From the NCBI RefSeq assembly GCF_020985305.1, contig NZ_CP087588.1, positions 1,786,501 to 1,850,500 on the forward strand: a stretch of 64,000 nucleotides of DNA, written 5' to 3'. The notes under the pieces were generated by a model, which worked only from the letters and a program-made list of their open reading frames with translations, did not search any database and had not been told where the DNA came from. The DNA is from Croceicoccus sp. Ery15. Lineage in GTDB: Bacteria > Pseudomonadota > Alphaproteobacteria > Sphingomonadales > Sphingomonadaceae. Made by a program: the position numbers and the translations under genes. Positions 7,713-16,959 of this stretch are shown in pieces (the stretch's first letter is position 1; each line of letters opens with the position of its first letter).

Positions 7713-9518
7713 TCAGAACTCATCTTCGGTGAACGCCATCATCGATGCCTTGCCCGCGCGGATCGACAGGAACTGCGCGGTCGCCTGCGGCAGGATGCGT
7801 TCGAAGAAGAAGGTCGCGGTCTTGATCTTCGTTTCGTAGAACGCCTTATCCTCGCTGCCAAAGAACACTTGCAGACCCGCGATCTTAGTCGCCTTGGCAA
7901 AGCAATAGCCCATCGCCACCAGACCCATCAGCCGCAAATATTCGGTCGCCGCCGCACCGGCTTCTTCCGGATCGGCCAGACCCTTTTGCGCGATGGTCGC
8001 GGTCGACAATTGCAGCGCGCCGAATGCTTTTTCCAGCGCGTCGATCATCGGCTTCATCGGGCCTTCGCCCTTCGATTCCTCGATGAAATTGGACACGGGA
8101 TGGAAGAAGCTGCGCAGATTGCGGCCGAAATGCGCGCCCATCTTGCGCCCGACAAGGTCCAGCGCCTGAATGCCGTTGGTGCCTTCGTAAATCTGGGTAA
8201 TGCGCGCGTCGCGGACATATTGCTCCACCCCGCTTTCGCGGACGTAGCCGTGGCCGCCATAGACCTGCACCGCCAGATTGGCGCTTTCACTGGCCAGATC
8301 GGTGAACAGCGCCTTGACCACCGGGGTCATCAGCGCGGTGAATTCCTCCGCCCGCTGGCGCAGTTCGGGATCGGGCGAATGTTTCTGCGCGTCCAGCGCG
8401 CGCGACACCCATGCCGACAGCGCGCGGCACCCTTCGTTATAGGCGCGCATCGTCATCAGCATGCGGCGCACATCGGGATGGACGATGATCGGATCGGCGG
8501 GCTTGTCGGGATATTTGGTGCCCGACAGGCTGCGCCCCTGCACGCGGTCCTTCGCATACCACACCGCCGACTGATAGGCCGCCTCGCCCACGCCCAGCCC
8601 CTGTATGCCGACCGACACGCGTTCGGTGTTCATCATGGTGAACATGGCGGCCAGGCCCTCGTTCGGCTCGCCCACCAGCCAGCCGGTGGATTCGTCGAAA
8701 TTCATCTGGCAGGTGGCCGATGCCTTCAGGCCCATCTTGTGTTCGATGGCCGCGCATTGCACGCCATTGGCAGGACCGACCGAGCCATCTTCCTTGGGCA
8801 TGAACTTGGGGACGAGGAACAGGCTGATCCCCTTTACGCCCTTGGGCGCATCGGGCAGCCGCGCCAGCACCAGATGGACGATATTGTCGGTCAGATCATG
8901 CTCGCCTGCCGAGATGAAGATCTTGGAGCCGGTGATCTTGTAGCTGCCGTCACCCTGCGGTTCGGCCTTGGTGCGCAGCATGCCCAGATCGGTGCCGCAA
9001 TGCGGTTCGGTCAGGCACATGGTACCCGACCATTCGCCGCTGACCATGCGGGGCAGCCATTCCTGCTGCATGTCCTTGCTGCCATGCCCCTCGATCGCAG
9101 TTGTCGCGCCATGGGTCAGGCCGGGATAGAGGCTGAACGACAGGTTCGCCGAACAGATCATTTCCTCGACCAGCTTGTTCACCGCCTCGGGCAGGCCCTG
9201 CCCGCCCCATTCGGGATCGCTGGCAAGCGCTGCCCAGCCGCCTTCGACGAACTGGTCATAGGCTTCCTTGAAACCGGCAGGGGTGCGAACCCTGTTGATC
9301 CCATCCGGGCCGTTTTCGTGGGTGCAGCCTTCCTCGTCACCCGAACGGTTCAGCGGCAGCAGCACTTCCTGACAAAGCTTTGCTGCCTCTTCCAGAATGG
9401 CGTCGGTCAGATCGCTGTCGAATTCCGCATGGGCAGGCAGATCGCCGAAACCGTCGTCATTATGCAGCTCGTTCAGCACAAAGCGCATGTCGCGCAGCGG
9501 AGCATTATAGACTTGCAT
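7713..9518 (-). CDS. fadE: Acyl-CoA dehydrogenase, 600-residue type
   Basis: FAD-dependent first step of beta-oxidation. The protein has 601 residues, longer than the 380-residue short-chain type, with an extra C-terminal domain as in B. subtilis FadE and in DmdC. Visible parts are CLTEPHCGTDLGMLRTKAE (about 168-186), FISAGEHDL (about 203), the central FAD/acyl region GLGVGEAAYQSAVWYAKDRVQGRSLSG and VYGGHGYVRESGVEQYVRDARITQIYEGTNGIQ near 420-450, where the catalytic base lies. Many relatives are labelled methylmercaptopropionyl-CoA dehydrogenase; the fatty-acid context favours a general acyl-CoA enzyme here. It follows the FadN-like gene by 25 bases. Confidence 0.92.
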   Translation of the reverse strand: MQVYNAPLRDMRFVLNELHNDDGFGDLPAHAEFDSDLTDAILEEAAKLCQEVLLPLNRSGDEEGCTHENGPDGINRVRTPAGFKEAYDQFVEGGWAALASDPEWGGQGLPEAVNKLVEEMICSANLSFSLYPGLTHGATTAIEGHGSKDMQQEWLPRMVSGEWSGTMCLTEPHCGTDLGMLRTKAEPQGDGSYKITGSKIFISAGEHDLTDNIVHLVLARLPDAPKGVKGISLFLVPKFMPKEDGSVGPANGVQCAAIEHKMGLKASATCQMNFDESTGWLVGEPNEGLAAMFTMMNTERVSVGIQGLGVGEAAYQSAVWYAKDRVQGRSLSGTKYPDKPADPIIVHPDVRRMLMTMRAYNEGCRALSAWVSRALDAQKHSPDPELRQRAEEFTALMTPVVKALFTDLASESANLAVQVYGGHGYVRESGVEQYVRDARITQIYEGTNGIQALDLVGRKMGAHFGRNLRSFFHPVSNFIEESKGEGPMKPMIDALEKAFGALQLSTATIAQKGLADPEEAGAAATEYLRLMGLVAMGYCFAKATKIAGLQVFFGSEDKAFYETKIKTATFFFERILPQATAQFLSIRAGKASMMAFTEDEF

Positions 9519-9543
9519 CTTCTTATCCTCTCGTGACGCGCGA

Positions 9544-11877
9544 TCAGTTGCGAAGCGGCTTGCCGGTTTCGAGCATATGCTCGACCCGGGCCTGCGTGCG
9601 GGGATCGCGGACCAGCGCCATGAATTTCTCGCGCTCCAGCGCCAGAATATCGGCTTCGGTGACGATATCGGTCAGATCCGCGTCGCCGCCCGTCAGCACC
9701 TCTGCCAGCGCCTCGGCCACCACGGCATCATAGGGCGTGGCCATGCCGCGCTTGCGGAACCCCTCGACCGCCAGCATCAACGCCGCCTTGCCGCTGGGGC
9801 CGGGCAGCTGGAATTCGGGCGGTTCGGGCGGGGTATAGCCATCGGCCAGTTCCAGCGCCTTTGCCTTGGCGTCGGCCAGCAGGCGGTCGCGGTTCATCGT
9901 CACCCCGTCGCTGTCGCGCAGGAAGCCATAGCCCTTGGCCTCTGCCGCCGATTTGGCGACCGTGGCGGTCGATACGATTTCGAACACCTTGGACACGGCG
10001 GGCATCGGGCCCTTGGGCTGGCGCGGGTTCTTGCGCCAGCGGTCGATCATCTCGCCGCAGCCGCCCCATCCCGGGACGATGCCGACACCGCATTCGACCA
10101 GCCCGATATAGCTTTCGGCATGGGCCTGCACCGCATCGGAATGGAGCAGGATTTCGCACCCGCCGCCCAGCGCCAGACCGGCCGGCGCGCTGACGACGGG
10201 GAACGGGGCGTATTTCAATGCCTTATAGGCATCCTGCCCGCCCGCGACCAGTTTCTCGATCTCGCTCCACGCCGCGATATTCACCGCGAACATGGCAAGG
10301 CCCAGATTGGCGCCGGCAGAGAAATTATCGCCTTCGTTATAGACGACCAGCGCCTTGTAATCACTGGCCACCAGCGGGATCGCCTTGCCGATCAGCTTCA
10401 TGACCTCGCCGTCGAGCGCGTTCATCTTGCCGGTGAATTCGAACACCGCCACGCCGTCGCCCGCGTCCCACAGCGCGGCAGAGGCGTTTTTCATCAGCGG
10501 TTTGGCGTTCAGCTTGATGTCTTCCAGCAGCAGCACGCCATCGGCGCGCACGACATCGTGATAGTCCCCGTCAAGGCCCAGATACTGGCGCGTCCCGTCC
10601 TCTATGCGATAGAACGGACGCTCGCCCGCGGTCGTAAGGATAGCGGGAACCTCGCGGCCTTCGTCGGCCAGACGTTTGGCCAGCAGGCCCGGACCCAGCC
10701 GGTCGATCAGTTCGAACGGGCCGTATTTCCAGTTATAGCCCAGCTTCATCGCATCATCGATGGCGACGACATCATCGGCGATCTCGCCCACCAGCGACGC
10801 GGAATAGGCCAGCACCTTGCCCAGCACTTCCCAGGCATAATCGCCCACCTTGCCGGGGGCGGCGACCAGCGCGGCCAGATCGCGTTCCGCCTTGCCGGGC
10901 AGGCGCGCGGGCTTCGCGGGTTCGCGATATTCGCCGCTGTCCAGATCGACGGCGTATTTGGTGCGGGTTTTCTTGTCGAAGCGGTAAAAGCCCGAACCCG
11001 ATTTGCGGCCCGTGCGCCCTTCGGCGATCATGCGTTCGATCAGCGGCTGGTCGCGCACCGTATCGAAATAGGGATCGCCTTCGGGCAGGTTCGCCGTCAG
11101 GCTTTGCGACAGCAGCGGCATCAGGTCGATACCGACAAGGTCGATCAGCCCGAAAATACCGGTCTTGGGAATGCCCATGGGGCGCCCGCCGATCTGGTCA
11201 GCCTCTTCCACCGTCAGCCCCTGATCCATCGCGGCATTGACCGCGACCGACAGCCAGTATGTGCCGATGCGATTGGCGATGAAGCCGGGGGTGTCCTTGG
11301 TCGGCACCACGCGCTTGCCCAGCTTGCGGTCGACGAAATCCTCTACCCTGTCGGCCACGGCGGGATCGGTGTGCGGGCCGCGCACGATCTCGATCAGGCG
11401 CATATAGCGCGGCGGGTTGAAGAAATGGGTGATCAGGAAGTCACTGCGAAACTGTTCGGTCCGCCCGTCGACCAGCTGTTCCAGCGGAATGGTCGATGTG
11501 TTGGACGACACTGCCGCGCCGGGCTTTTTCAGCTGTTCCAGCCGGGCATAGAGGCCCTGCTTGATGTCCAGCCGCTCGACAATGGCCTCGACGATCCAGT
11601 CGCATTCGGCCACGCGGTCGAGGTGGTCGTCGATATTGCCGGTTTCGACCAGCTTTGCCGCTGCCTTCGACATGAAAGGCGCCGGATCGGTTTTCAGCAT
11701 TTTCGCAACCGCGCCCTTGGCCACGGCATCGCGATCATCGCCGTCCTTGGGCACGATATCGAGCAGCAGCACCGGCACGCCCGCATTGGCGACTTGCGCG
11801 GCGATGCCGGCACCCATGGTGCCCGCACCGATCACGCAGACTTTTTCGATCTGCCCAGCTTCGATCTGCCCAGCCAT
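9544..11877 (-). CDS. fadN: 3-hydroxyacyl-CoA dehydrogenase / enoyl-CoA hydratase (FadN-like)
   Basis: A bifunctional beta-oxidation enzyme of 777 residues. The NAD-binding 3-hydroxyacyl-CoA dehydrogenase comes first (VIGAGTMGAGIAAQVANAG near 12-30; ITHFFNPPRYMRLIEIVRG near 150), and the crotonase domain comes last (PAGLALGGGCEILLHSDAVQAH near 570, GLVECGVGIVPGWGG near 595). This order is the reverse of E. coli FadB and matches FadN of B. subtilis. The ATG at 11877 shares a base with the thiolase stop (TAATG), so the two are probably coupled; longer upstream starts would overlap the thiolase. Next downstream is fadE. Confidence 0.92.
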   Translation of the reverse strand: MAGQIEAGQIEKVCVIGAGTMGAGIAAQVANAGVPVLLLDIVPKDGDDRDAVAKGAVAKMLKTDPAPFMSKAAAKLVETGNIDDHLDRVAECDWIVEAIVERLDIKQGLYARLEQLKKPGAAVSSNTSTIPLEQLVDGRTEQFRSDFLITHFFNPPRYMRLIEIVRGPHTDPAVADRVEDFVDRKLGKRVVPTKDTPGFIANRIGTYWLSVAVNAAMDQGLTVEEADQIGGRPMGIPKTGIFGLIDLVGIDLMPLLSQSLTANLPEGDPYFDTVRDQPLIERMIAEGRTGRKSGSGFYRFDKKTRTKYAVDLDSGEYREPAKPARLPGKAERDLAALVAAPGKVGDYAWEVLGKVLAYSASLVGEIADDVVAIDDAMKLGYNWKYGPFELIDRLGPGLLAKRLADEGREVPAILTTAGERPFYRIEDGTRQYLGLDGDYHDVVRADGVLLLEDIKLNAKPLMKNASAALWDAGDGVAVFEFTGKMNALDGEVMKLIGKAIPLVASDYKALVVYNEGDNFSAGANLGLAMFAVNIAAWSEIEKLVAGGQDAYKALKYAPFPVVSAPAGLALGGGCEILLHSDAVQAHAESYIGLVECGVGIVPGWGGCGEMIDRWRKNPRQPKGPMPAVSKVFEIVSTATVAKSAAEAKGYGFLRDSDGVTMNRDRLLADAKAKALELADGYTPPEPPEFQLPGPSGKAALMLAVEGFRKRGMATPYDAVVAEALAEVLTGGDADLTDIVTEADILALEREKFMALVRDPRTQARVEHMLETGKPLRN

Positions 11878-13010
11878 TATACGGCCTCCAGAACCGTGGC
11901 GATGCCCTGACCGCCGCCGATGCACTGGGTGGCCAACGCGTATTTGCCGCCCTCGCGCTTCAGCAGCGATGCCGCCTTGCCCACGATGCGCGCGCCGGTC
12001 GCGCCCAGCGGGTGGCCGATGGCGATGGCGCCGCCGTCCAGATTGATCTTCGACTGGTCGAGGCCAAGGTCGCGGATGCAGGCCAGCGACTGGCTGGCGA
12101 AGGCCTCGTTCAGTTCGATCACGTCAAGCTGGTCGGCGGTGATGCCCGCCCGCTCCAGCGCCTTGCGGCTCGATTCGATGGGGCCAAGGCCCATGGTTTC
12201 GGGGTTGCAACCCGACACGGCGACCGACTTGATCCGCGCAAGGATGGGCAGGCCATGTTCCTTCGCATATTCCTCGCTGGTGACAAGCACCGCGCTTGCC
12301 CCGTCGGTCAGCGGAGAGGATGTGCCCGCCGTAACCGAACCCTCTGCATCGAAGGCAGGCTTCAGACCGCCCAGCGCGTCCGCCGTCGTGCCGGGGCGCG
12401 GGGTGCCGTCGGTGTCGACGGTGCCGTTCTTCGTTTCGATGGGCACGATCTCATCATCGAAATGGCCGGCAGCGACTGCCGCCGCGGCCTTGTCCTGGCT
12501 GGCCACGGCAAAGGCGTCCTGCTCCTCGCGGGTCAGCTGGTATTTCTGCGCGACATTTTCGGCCGTCTCGCCCATCGACATATAGGCCGCGCTTTTCTTG
12601 GCCAGCGCCGGATTGGGCATGGGATTGAACCCCGTCATCGGCACACGGCTCATGCTTTCGATGCCCGCGCAGATGAACGCCTCGCCCGCGCCCAGCTGGA
12701 TCTGGCCCGCCGCGATGTGAATGCTGCTCATCGACGAACCGCAGAAACGGTTGACCGTCATCCCGCCGACCGAGATCGGCAGATCGGCCAACAGGCCGAC
12801 CAGGCGCGCGATATTGAACCCCTGCTCGCCTTCCGGAAAGGCGCAGCCCATCACGATATCCTCGACATCTTCGGGTTTGACGCCGGTCTTTTCGATCAGG
12901 CCGCGGATGGTCTGGGCAGCCAGATCGTCGGGCCGGACACGCGCAAGTGCGCCCTTGCCTGCCAGATGGAAGGGGGAACGGGCATAGCCCGCGATGACGA
13001 CGTTACGCAT
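11877..13010 (-). CDS. fadA: Acetyl-CoA acyltransferase (3-ketoacyl-CoA thiolase)
   Basis: Last step of beta-oxidation: thiolytic release of acetyl-CoA. The enzyme has 377 residues. The nucleophilic cysteine is in NRFCGSSM (about residue 88-90), and the other active-site blocks are GGAIAIGHPLGATGAR (about 330) and [12 protein letters not shown] near the C terminus. It is the first gene of the leftward fadA-fadN-fadE-thioesterase-PHA operon. The promoter region upstream (13011-13375) has two copies of a palindromic box likely to be read by the MerR-type regulator encoded at 16960-17415. Confidence 0.94.
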   Translation of the reverse strand: MRNVVIAGYARSPFHLAGKGALARVRPDDLAAQTIRGLIEKTGVKPEDVEDIVMGCAFPEGEQGFNIARLVGLLADLPISVGGMTVNRFCGSSMSSIHIAAGQIQLGAGEAFICAGIESMSRVPMTGFNPMPNPALAKKSAAYMSMGETAENVAQKYQLTREEQDAFAVASQDKAAAAVAAGHFDDEIVPIETKNGTVDTDGTPRPGTTADALGGLKPAFDAEGSVTAGTSSPLTDGASAVLVTSEEYAKEHGLPILARIKSVAVSGCNPETMGLGPIESSRKALERAGITADQLDVIELNEAFASQSLACIRDLGLDQSKINLDGGAIAIGHPLGATGARIVGKAASLLKREGGKYALATQCIGGGQGIATVLEAV

Positions 13011-13079
13011 GGATCGAAACCTCTCCGGATGTTTCGTGACTCGATGGTTGAGTCGGTGAATAACCTAATGGTGGCTAAA

Positions 13080-13095
13080 TTGACCTATACGTCAA
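13080..13095. promoter_or_regulatory. Candidate fatty-acid operator, copy 1
   Basis: TTGACCTATACGTCAA, a palindrome at 14 of 16 positions (TTGAC / GTCAA arms). It lies 70 bases upstream of fadA. MerR-family regulators of acyl-CoA degradation genes bind palindromes of this size. The assignment to the local MerR protein is inference. Confidence 0.6.
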
Positions 13096-13260
13096 GTGGC
13101 CAGTGGATTTTTGTTTTCAAGACCGGCTCACCCAAGGCGTAGCCACTATGACCGGAACCACCCTGCCCTGCCAACCGTTCCGGACTTGTCACCGCTTCAA
13201 CTGCCCAATTCTGCAACGATTGGTCGCATATGTGACTATTCTAACGTTTTGACACCTTGA

Positions 13261-13276
13261 CTAACCTATACGTCAC
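13261..13276. promoter_or_regulatory. Candidate fatty-acid operator, copy 2
   Basis: CTAACCTATACGTCAC matches the first copy at 13 of 16 positions and keeps CCTATACGTCA unbroken. It lies about 100 bases upstream of the DUF2147 gene and overlaps the possible -35 TTGACT at 13257-13262. Confidence 0.55.
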
Positions 13277-13375
13277 CCTGATGTATGAGCTCAACCGATT
13301 CGCCATCACGATGGCCCGAATATCGGACCCCCATGTGACGCCGGACCAACCGGCGCGCTTGTCGAGAGGATTTGC

Positions 13376-13792
13376 ATGTCGATCATTTTCTCCCTGCTCG
13401 CAGCAGGGGCAGCCACGATGGCAACCGCCGCACCCGACGATGTCGTGGGCCGCTGGAAGACCGAAAGCCGTGGCGGCATCGTCGAAATCGCGAAATGCGG
13501 CAGCTCGATCTGCGGAAAGCTGGTCAGTTCCGACGGGCTGAAGGCCGATCCCGCGCTGAAAGACGTCAACAACAAGGACGAAAGCCTGCGCAGCCGTCCG
13601 CTGAAGAACCTTGTCCTGCTGAAAGGGTTCACCCGCAAGAAGGACGAATGGTCGGGCGGCACGATCTATAATGCCGAGGATGGCGGCACCTATAAGGCCA
13701 CCATCACCATGCAGGACGCCGATCATCTGAAGCTGAAGGGCTGCATCGTCTGGCCGCTTTGCAAAACCCAGACGTGGACTCGCTTGAACTGA
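13376..13792 (+). CDS. DUF2147 family exported protein
   Basis: A 138-residue protein with a cleavable signal (MSIIFSLLAAGAATMATAA) and one DUF2147 domain. The family pattern is visible as DVVGRWKTESRGGIVEIAKCGSSICGKLV, then GGTIYNAEDGGTYKATITM and LKLKGCIVWPLCKTQTW. Cysteines at both ends of the domain could form disulphides in the periplasm. The function is unknown; the lipocalin-like layout could suit binding of a small ligand. It opens the rightward fatty-acid genes, 50 bases before fadL, and probably shares their control. Confidence 0.85.
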   Translation: MSIIFSLLAAGAATMATAAPDDVVGRWKTESRGGIVEIAKCGSSICGKLVSSDGLKADPALKDVNNKDESLRSRPLKNLVLLKGFTRKKDEWSGGTIYNAEDGGTYKATITMQDADHLKLKGCIVWPLCKTQTWTRLN

Positions 13793-13842
13793 TCCGCGTC
13801 CGGCAACCGAACAATCAAAGTTACCATCCAGGAGACATCCGA

Positions 13843-15141
13843 GTGAACACTCGCCTGAAATATCTGATCACTGCCTCGACCCTCGCGGCGGGCCTTGCCG
13901 TGCCGCAGGTCGCCAGCGCAGGCGGTTTCTATCTGCAGGAACAATCGGTGCGCGGCGCGGGCCGTGCCTTTTCGGGCGAAACCGCCGACACGGGCGCCGC
14001 TTCGCTGTGGTGGAACCCTGCCGCCATCGGCGGGATCGACCAGATCGAGGGCCATTTCGCCGTCAGCGTCATCCTGCCCAGCGCGGATATCGAGAATAAC
14101 AATACGCTGATCGTCCGCCCCCAGCAGCAGCCCGCCCCCGTCGGCGGCGACCAGCTGTCGAGCGATCCGATCGAAACCGGCGTGCTGCCCGCGGGCGCGG
14201 TCGCCATGCCGATCAACGACCGCCTCTCGGTCGGCCTTGCCGTTTCCTCGCCCTACAGCTTCACGACCGATTACGATGCGACCAGCTGGGTGCGCTATAC
14301 CGCGTTGAAGAGCCATTTGCGCACTTACGACATCCAGCCCTCGGTCGCCTATATGGTCACCCCCGAGCTTAGCGTCGGTGCGGCGCTGAACATCGAATAT
14401 TCGGATGCGGAGCTGACCAATGCGCTGCCCAACCTGTCGGCGGCGCTGCCCGATGGCGAACAGGCGCTGAAGGGCGACGGCTGGGATCTCGGCTGGTCGG
14501 CGGGCGTGCAATATCGTTCCGGCCCGCTGATGCTGGGCGCGGCGTACAAGTCCAGCGTCAAGCACAGGCTGTCCGGCACGCTGACCCAGTCCGGCCTGCT
14601 TGGCCCGCTGGAAGCGAGCAACGGGGTGATCGAAACCGACGCCACCTTCCGCACGCCGTGGCAGGCCAGCGTCGGCGCGCGCTATGCCGTTTCGGACCAG
14701 CTGACCCTGAACGCACAGGTCGTTCGCATCGGCTGGGGCGAATTCGACGCGATCCGCCTTGGCGAACCCGTCAATGCCGCCATCCCCGAAGATTACCGCA
14801 ATACGTGGAGCTTTGCGGGCGGCGTCGATTATGCCGTGTCCCCCGCATGGACCGTGCGCGCCGGCGTCCAGCATGACCAGACCCCCACGCAAAGCGGCGA
14901 CCGCGACGCGCGCGTGCCCGATGGCAACCGCTGGAACTTTGCCGTCGGCACCAGCTATGACGTGACCCCGGGCTTCACCGTTGACGCGGCGTTCAACTAT
15001 CTTGCCATCGACGATGCGACGATCGACCGGACGACGGCCGCCTATGCCGGAACGCCGGTACAGACGCCGATCATCGTCGACGGCACGGCCAGCAATGCCA
15101 ATGCGCTGATCTTCTCGCTTGGCGGCCGGTTCGCATTCTGA
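13843..15141 (+). CDS. fadL: Long-chain fatty acid outer-membrane transporter (FadL/OmpP1)
   Basis: An outer-membrane beta barrel that lets long-chain fatty acids in. After the signal (LITASTLAAGLAVPQVASA) the mature protein starts GGFYLQEQSVRGAGRAFSGETAD, the N-terminal plug typical of the family, followed by ASLWWNPAAIGG. It ends in a phenylalanine (GGRFAF), as barrels need for assembly by BAM. GTG at 13843 with GGAG 8-11 bases before it is preferred over an upstream ATG at 13759, which would add 28 residues before the signal peptide and overlap the DUF2147 gene. Length is 432 residues. fadD follows 17 bases later. Confidence 0.92.
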   Translation: MNTRLKYLITASTLAAGLAVPQVASAGGFYLQEQSVRGAGRAFSGETADTGAASLWWNPAAIGGIDQIEGHFAVSVILPSADIENNNTLIVRPQQQPAPVGGDQLSSDPIETGVLPAGAVAMPINDRLSVGLAVSSPYSFTTDYDATSWVRYTALKSHLRTYDIQPSVAYMVTPELSVGAALNIEYSDAELTNALPNLSAALPDGEQALKGDGWDLGWSAGVQYRSGPLMLGAAYKSSVKHRLSGTLTQSGLLGPLEASNGVIETDATFRTPWQASVGARYAVSDQLTLNAQVVRIGWGEFDAIRLGEPVNAAIPEDYRNTWSFAGGVDYAVSPAWTVRAGVQHDQTPTQSGDRDARVPDGNRWNFAVGTSYDVTPGFTVDAAFNYLAIDDATIDRTTAAYAGTPVQTPIIVDGTASNANALIFSLGGRFAF

Positions 15142-15158
15142 TCGGGGAGCAATAATTC

Positions 15159-16868
15159 ATGAATTCAGCAGCGGCCTCCTCCGGTCTGACACTCACTAAT
15201 CCGGAGGACATGACGCCGATGGATGGGCCCGCCTATGGCAACAGGCTCATCACCGACCTGCTCGACAGGGCGGTCGAACGTTTCCCCGAGCGTATCGCCA
15301 TCGACTTCATGGGCCGCTGCTGGACCTATTCGGACATCGGCGATCTGGTCGCGCGCGCGGCGCGCGGCCTGCAGGATGCGGGGTTGAAACCGGGTGACCG
15401 GTTCGGCCTGTGCCTGCCCAATTGCCCCTATTTCGTGGTGCTGTATTTCGCCGCGCTGCGGGCAGGCGCGATCGTCGTCAATTTCAACCCGCTTTATACC
15501 GAAAGCGAGCTGGAGCATCAGATCAGGGATTCGGGCACGCGTTTCATGGCGGTGCCCGATCTGGCGATGATCCACGACAAGGTGGAACATGTCGCCGCCT
15601 CTGCCGGTCTGGAACGGATCGTGCTGTGCCCGATGCGCGACATGTTGCCGTTCCTGCAGGGGATCGGTTTCGCTCTGGTCAAGCGGCGGGACCATGCGAC
15701 CATCCGGGACAAAAGCCTGCACATCCGGCTGAAAGCATTGCTGGCCAATCGCGCCGCGCCGGATCCGGTAAACAGCAAGCCCGACGATGTGGCGGTGCTG
15801 CAATATACCGGCGGCACCACCGGCGTGCCCAAGGGCGCGATGCTGACCCATGGCAATCTGACGGCGAACAGCGGCCAGATGGTGGCGCATGTCAGCGCCG
15901 CGTGGCCCGACGAAGCGGGCTGGCAGGCAAAGCAGGAACGCACGCTGGGCGTATTGCCCATGTTCCATGTTTTCGCGCTGACCACCGTGCTCAATTTTTC
16001 CATCGATACCGGCGCCGAAATGGTGCTGCTGCCGCGGTTCGAAATGGATCAGGTGCTGGCGACGATCAGGCGCAAGCCCCCGACCCAGTTCTTTGGCGTG
16101 CCCACGATCTATGTCGCGATGAACGCTTTGCCCGACAGCAAGATACCCGATCTGTCGATGGTGAAATCCTGCATCTCGGGCGGCGCGCCGCTGCCGCTGG
16201 AAGTGCGCGAATCGTTCGAACAGCGCACCGGCGCCAGCGTGGTGGAGGGGTATGGCCTCTCCGAAACCTCGCCCATCATCACCTGCAATCCGCTGCGCGG
16301 GCTGGTCAAGGACAACAGCTGCGGCCCTGCCTTTCCCGGCACGGTGATCGAGATTCGCGATCCCGAAAACCCCGGCAATCTGATGCCGCAGGGCGAGCGG
16401 GGCGAGATCTGCGCACGCGGCCCGCAAGTGATGAAGGGCTATTGGCAGCGCCCCGACGCGACCGAAGCGGTCTTTACCGACGGCGCGATCCGCACCGGCG
16501 ACATCGGCTATCTGGATAAAGACGGCTATCTGTTCATTGTCGACCGGATCAAGGATGTCATCTTTTGCGGCGGCTATAACGTCTATCCGCGCATCATCGA
16601 GGATGCGGCCTATCACCACCCCGCCATTAAAGAGGCGGTCGCCATCGGCATTCCCGACCAATATCGCGGCCAGTCGCCCAAGCTGTTCGTCGCACTGGCT
16701 GAAGGCGAAAGCCTGAGCGAAGACGAGTTGCGCGCCTTTCTGGCCGAACGGCTGAGCAAGATCGAAATGCCGCGCGAATTCGAATTCCGCGAAAGCCTGC
16801 CCAAAACGCTGATCGGCAAGCTGTCCAAGAAAGAGCTGGTCGAGGAAGAACGGAAAAAGCTCGCCTGA
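15159..16868 (+). CDS. fadD: Long-chain fatty-acid-CoA ligase
   Basis: ANL-superfamily enzyme that activates fatty acids with ATP and CoA. The 569-residue protein has the AMP-binding P-loop YTGGTTGVPKGAMLTHGNL (about 214-232), the GYGLSETSP motif (about 365), the hinge RTGDIGYLDKDGYLFIVDRIKDVI (about 447-470) and the C-terminal catalytic lysine in LPKTLIGKLSKKEL. GGGGAGCAATAATTC precedes the ATG. It lies 17 bases after fadL, so import and activation are encoded together; the MerR regulator follows 91 bases on. Confidence 0.95.
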   Translation: MNSAAASSGLTLTNPEDMTPMDGPAYGNRLITDLLDRAVERFPERIAIDFMGRCWTYSDIGDLVARAARGLQDAGLKPGDRFGLCLPNCPYFVVLYFAALRAGAIVVNFNPLYTESELEHQIRDSGTRFMAVPDLAMIHDKVEHVAASAGLERIVLCPMRDMLPFLQGIGFALVKRRDHATIRDKSLHIRLKALLANRAAPDPVNSKPDDVAVLQYTGGTTGVPKGAMLTHGNLTANSGQMVAHVSAAWPDEAGWQAKQERTLGVLPMFHVFALTTVLNFSIDTGAEMVLLPRFEMDQVLATIRRKPPTQFFGVPTIYVAMNALPDSKIPDLSMVKSCISGGAPLPLEVRESFEQRTGASVVEGYGLSETSPIITCNPLRGLVKDNSCGPAFPGTVIEIRDPENPGNLMPQGERGEICARGPQVMKGYWQRPDATEAVFTDGAIRTGDIGYLDKDGYLFIVDRIKDVIFCGGYNVYPRIIEDAAYHHPAIKEAVAIGIPDQYRGQSPKLFVALAEGESLSEDELRAFLAERLSKIEMPREFEFRESLPKTLIGKLSKKELVEEERKKLA

Positions 16869-16959
16869 TGGGCTGTCATTTGTCAATCTATCCGATCAGG
16901 ACGCTGCAAACGGGATCGCGGCGCCGGATAGGCAGTTGGGGACGGACGCAAGAGTGGCG

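Larger units (their letters stand above)
13011..13375. other. Divergent promoter region of the fatty-acid locus
   Basis: A 365-base gap between the leftward fadA operon and the rightward DUF2147-fadL-fadD genes, lower in GC than its flanks. It contains the two box copies listed separately. TTGACT at 13257-13262 lies ahead of the rightward genes, with TGTATG 19 bases further on; such a long spacer with the box inside it would fit a MerR-type promoter. No gene is seen. Confidence 0.6.

Noticed and set aside
7152..9536. Open frame of 794 codons opposite fadE
   Set aside because: Shadow of the acyl-CoA dehydrogenase; no recognisable domain and no ribosome site.
9577..11910. Open frame of 777 codons opposite fadN
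   Set aside because: Shadow frame with low-complexity, His/Arg-rich sequence.
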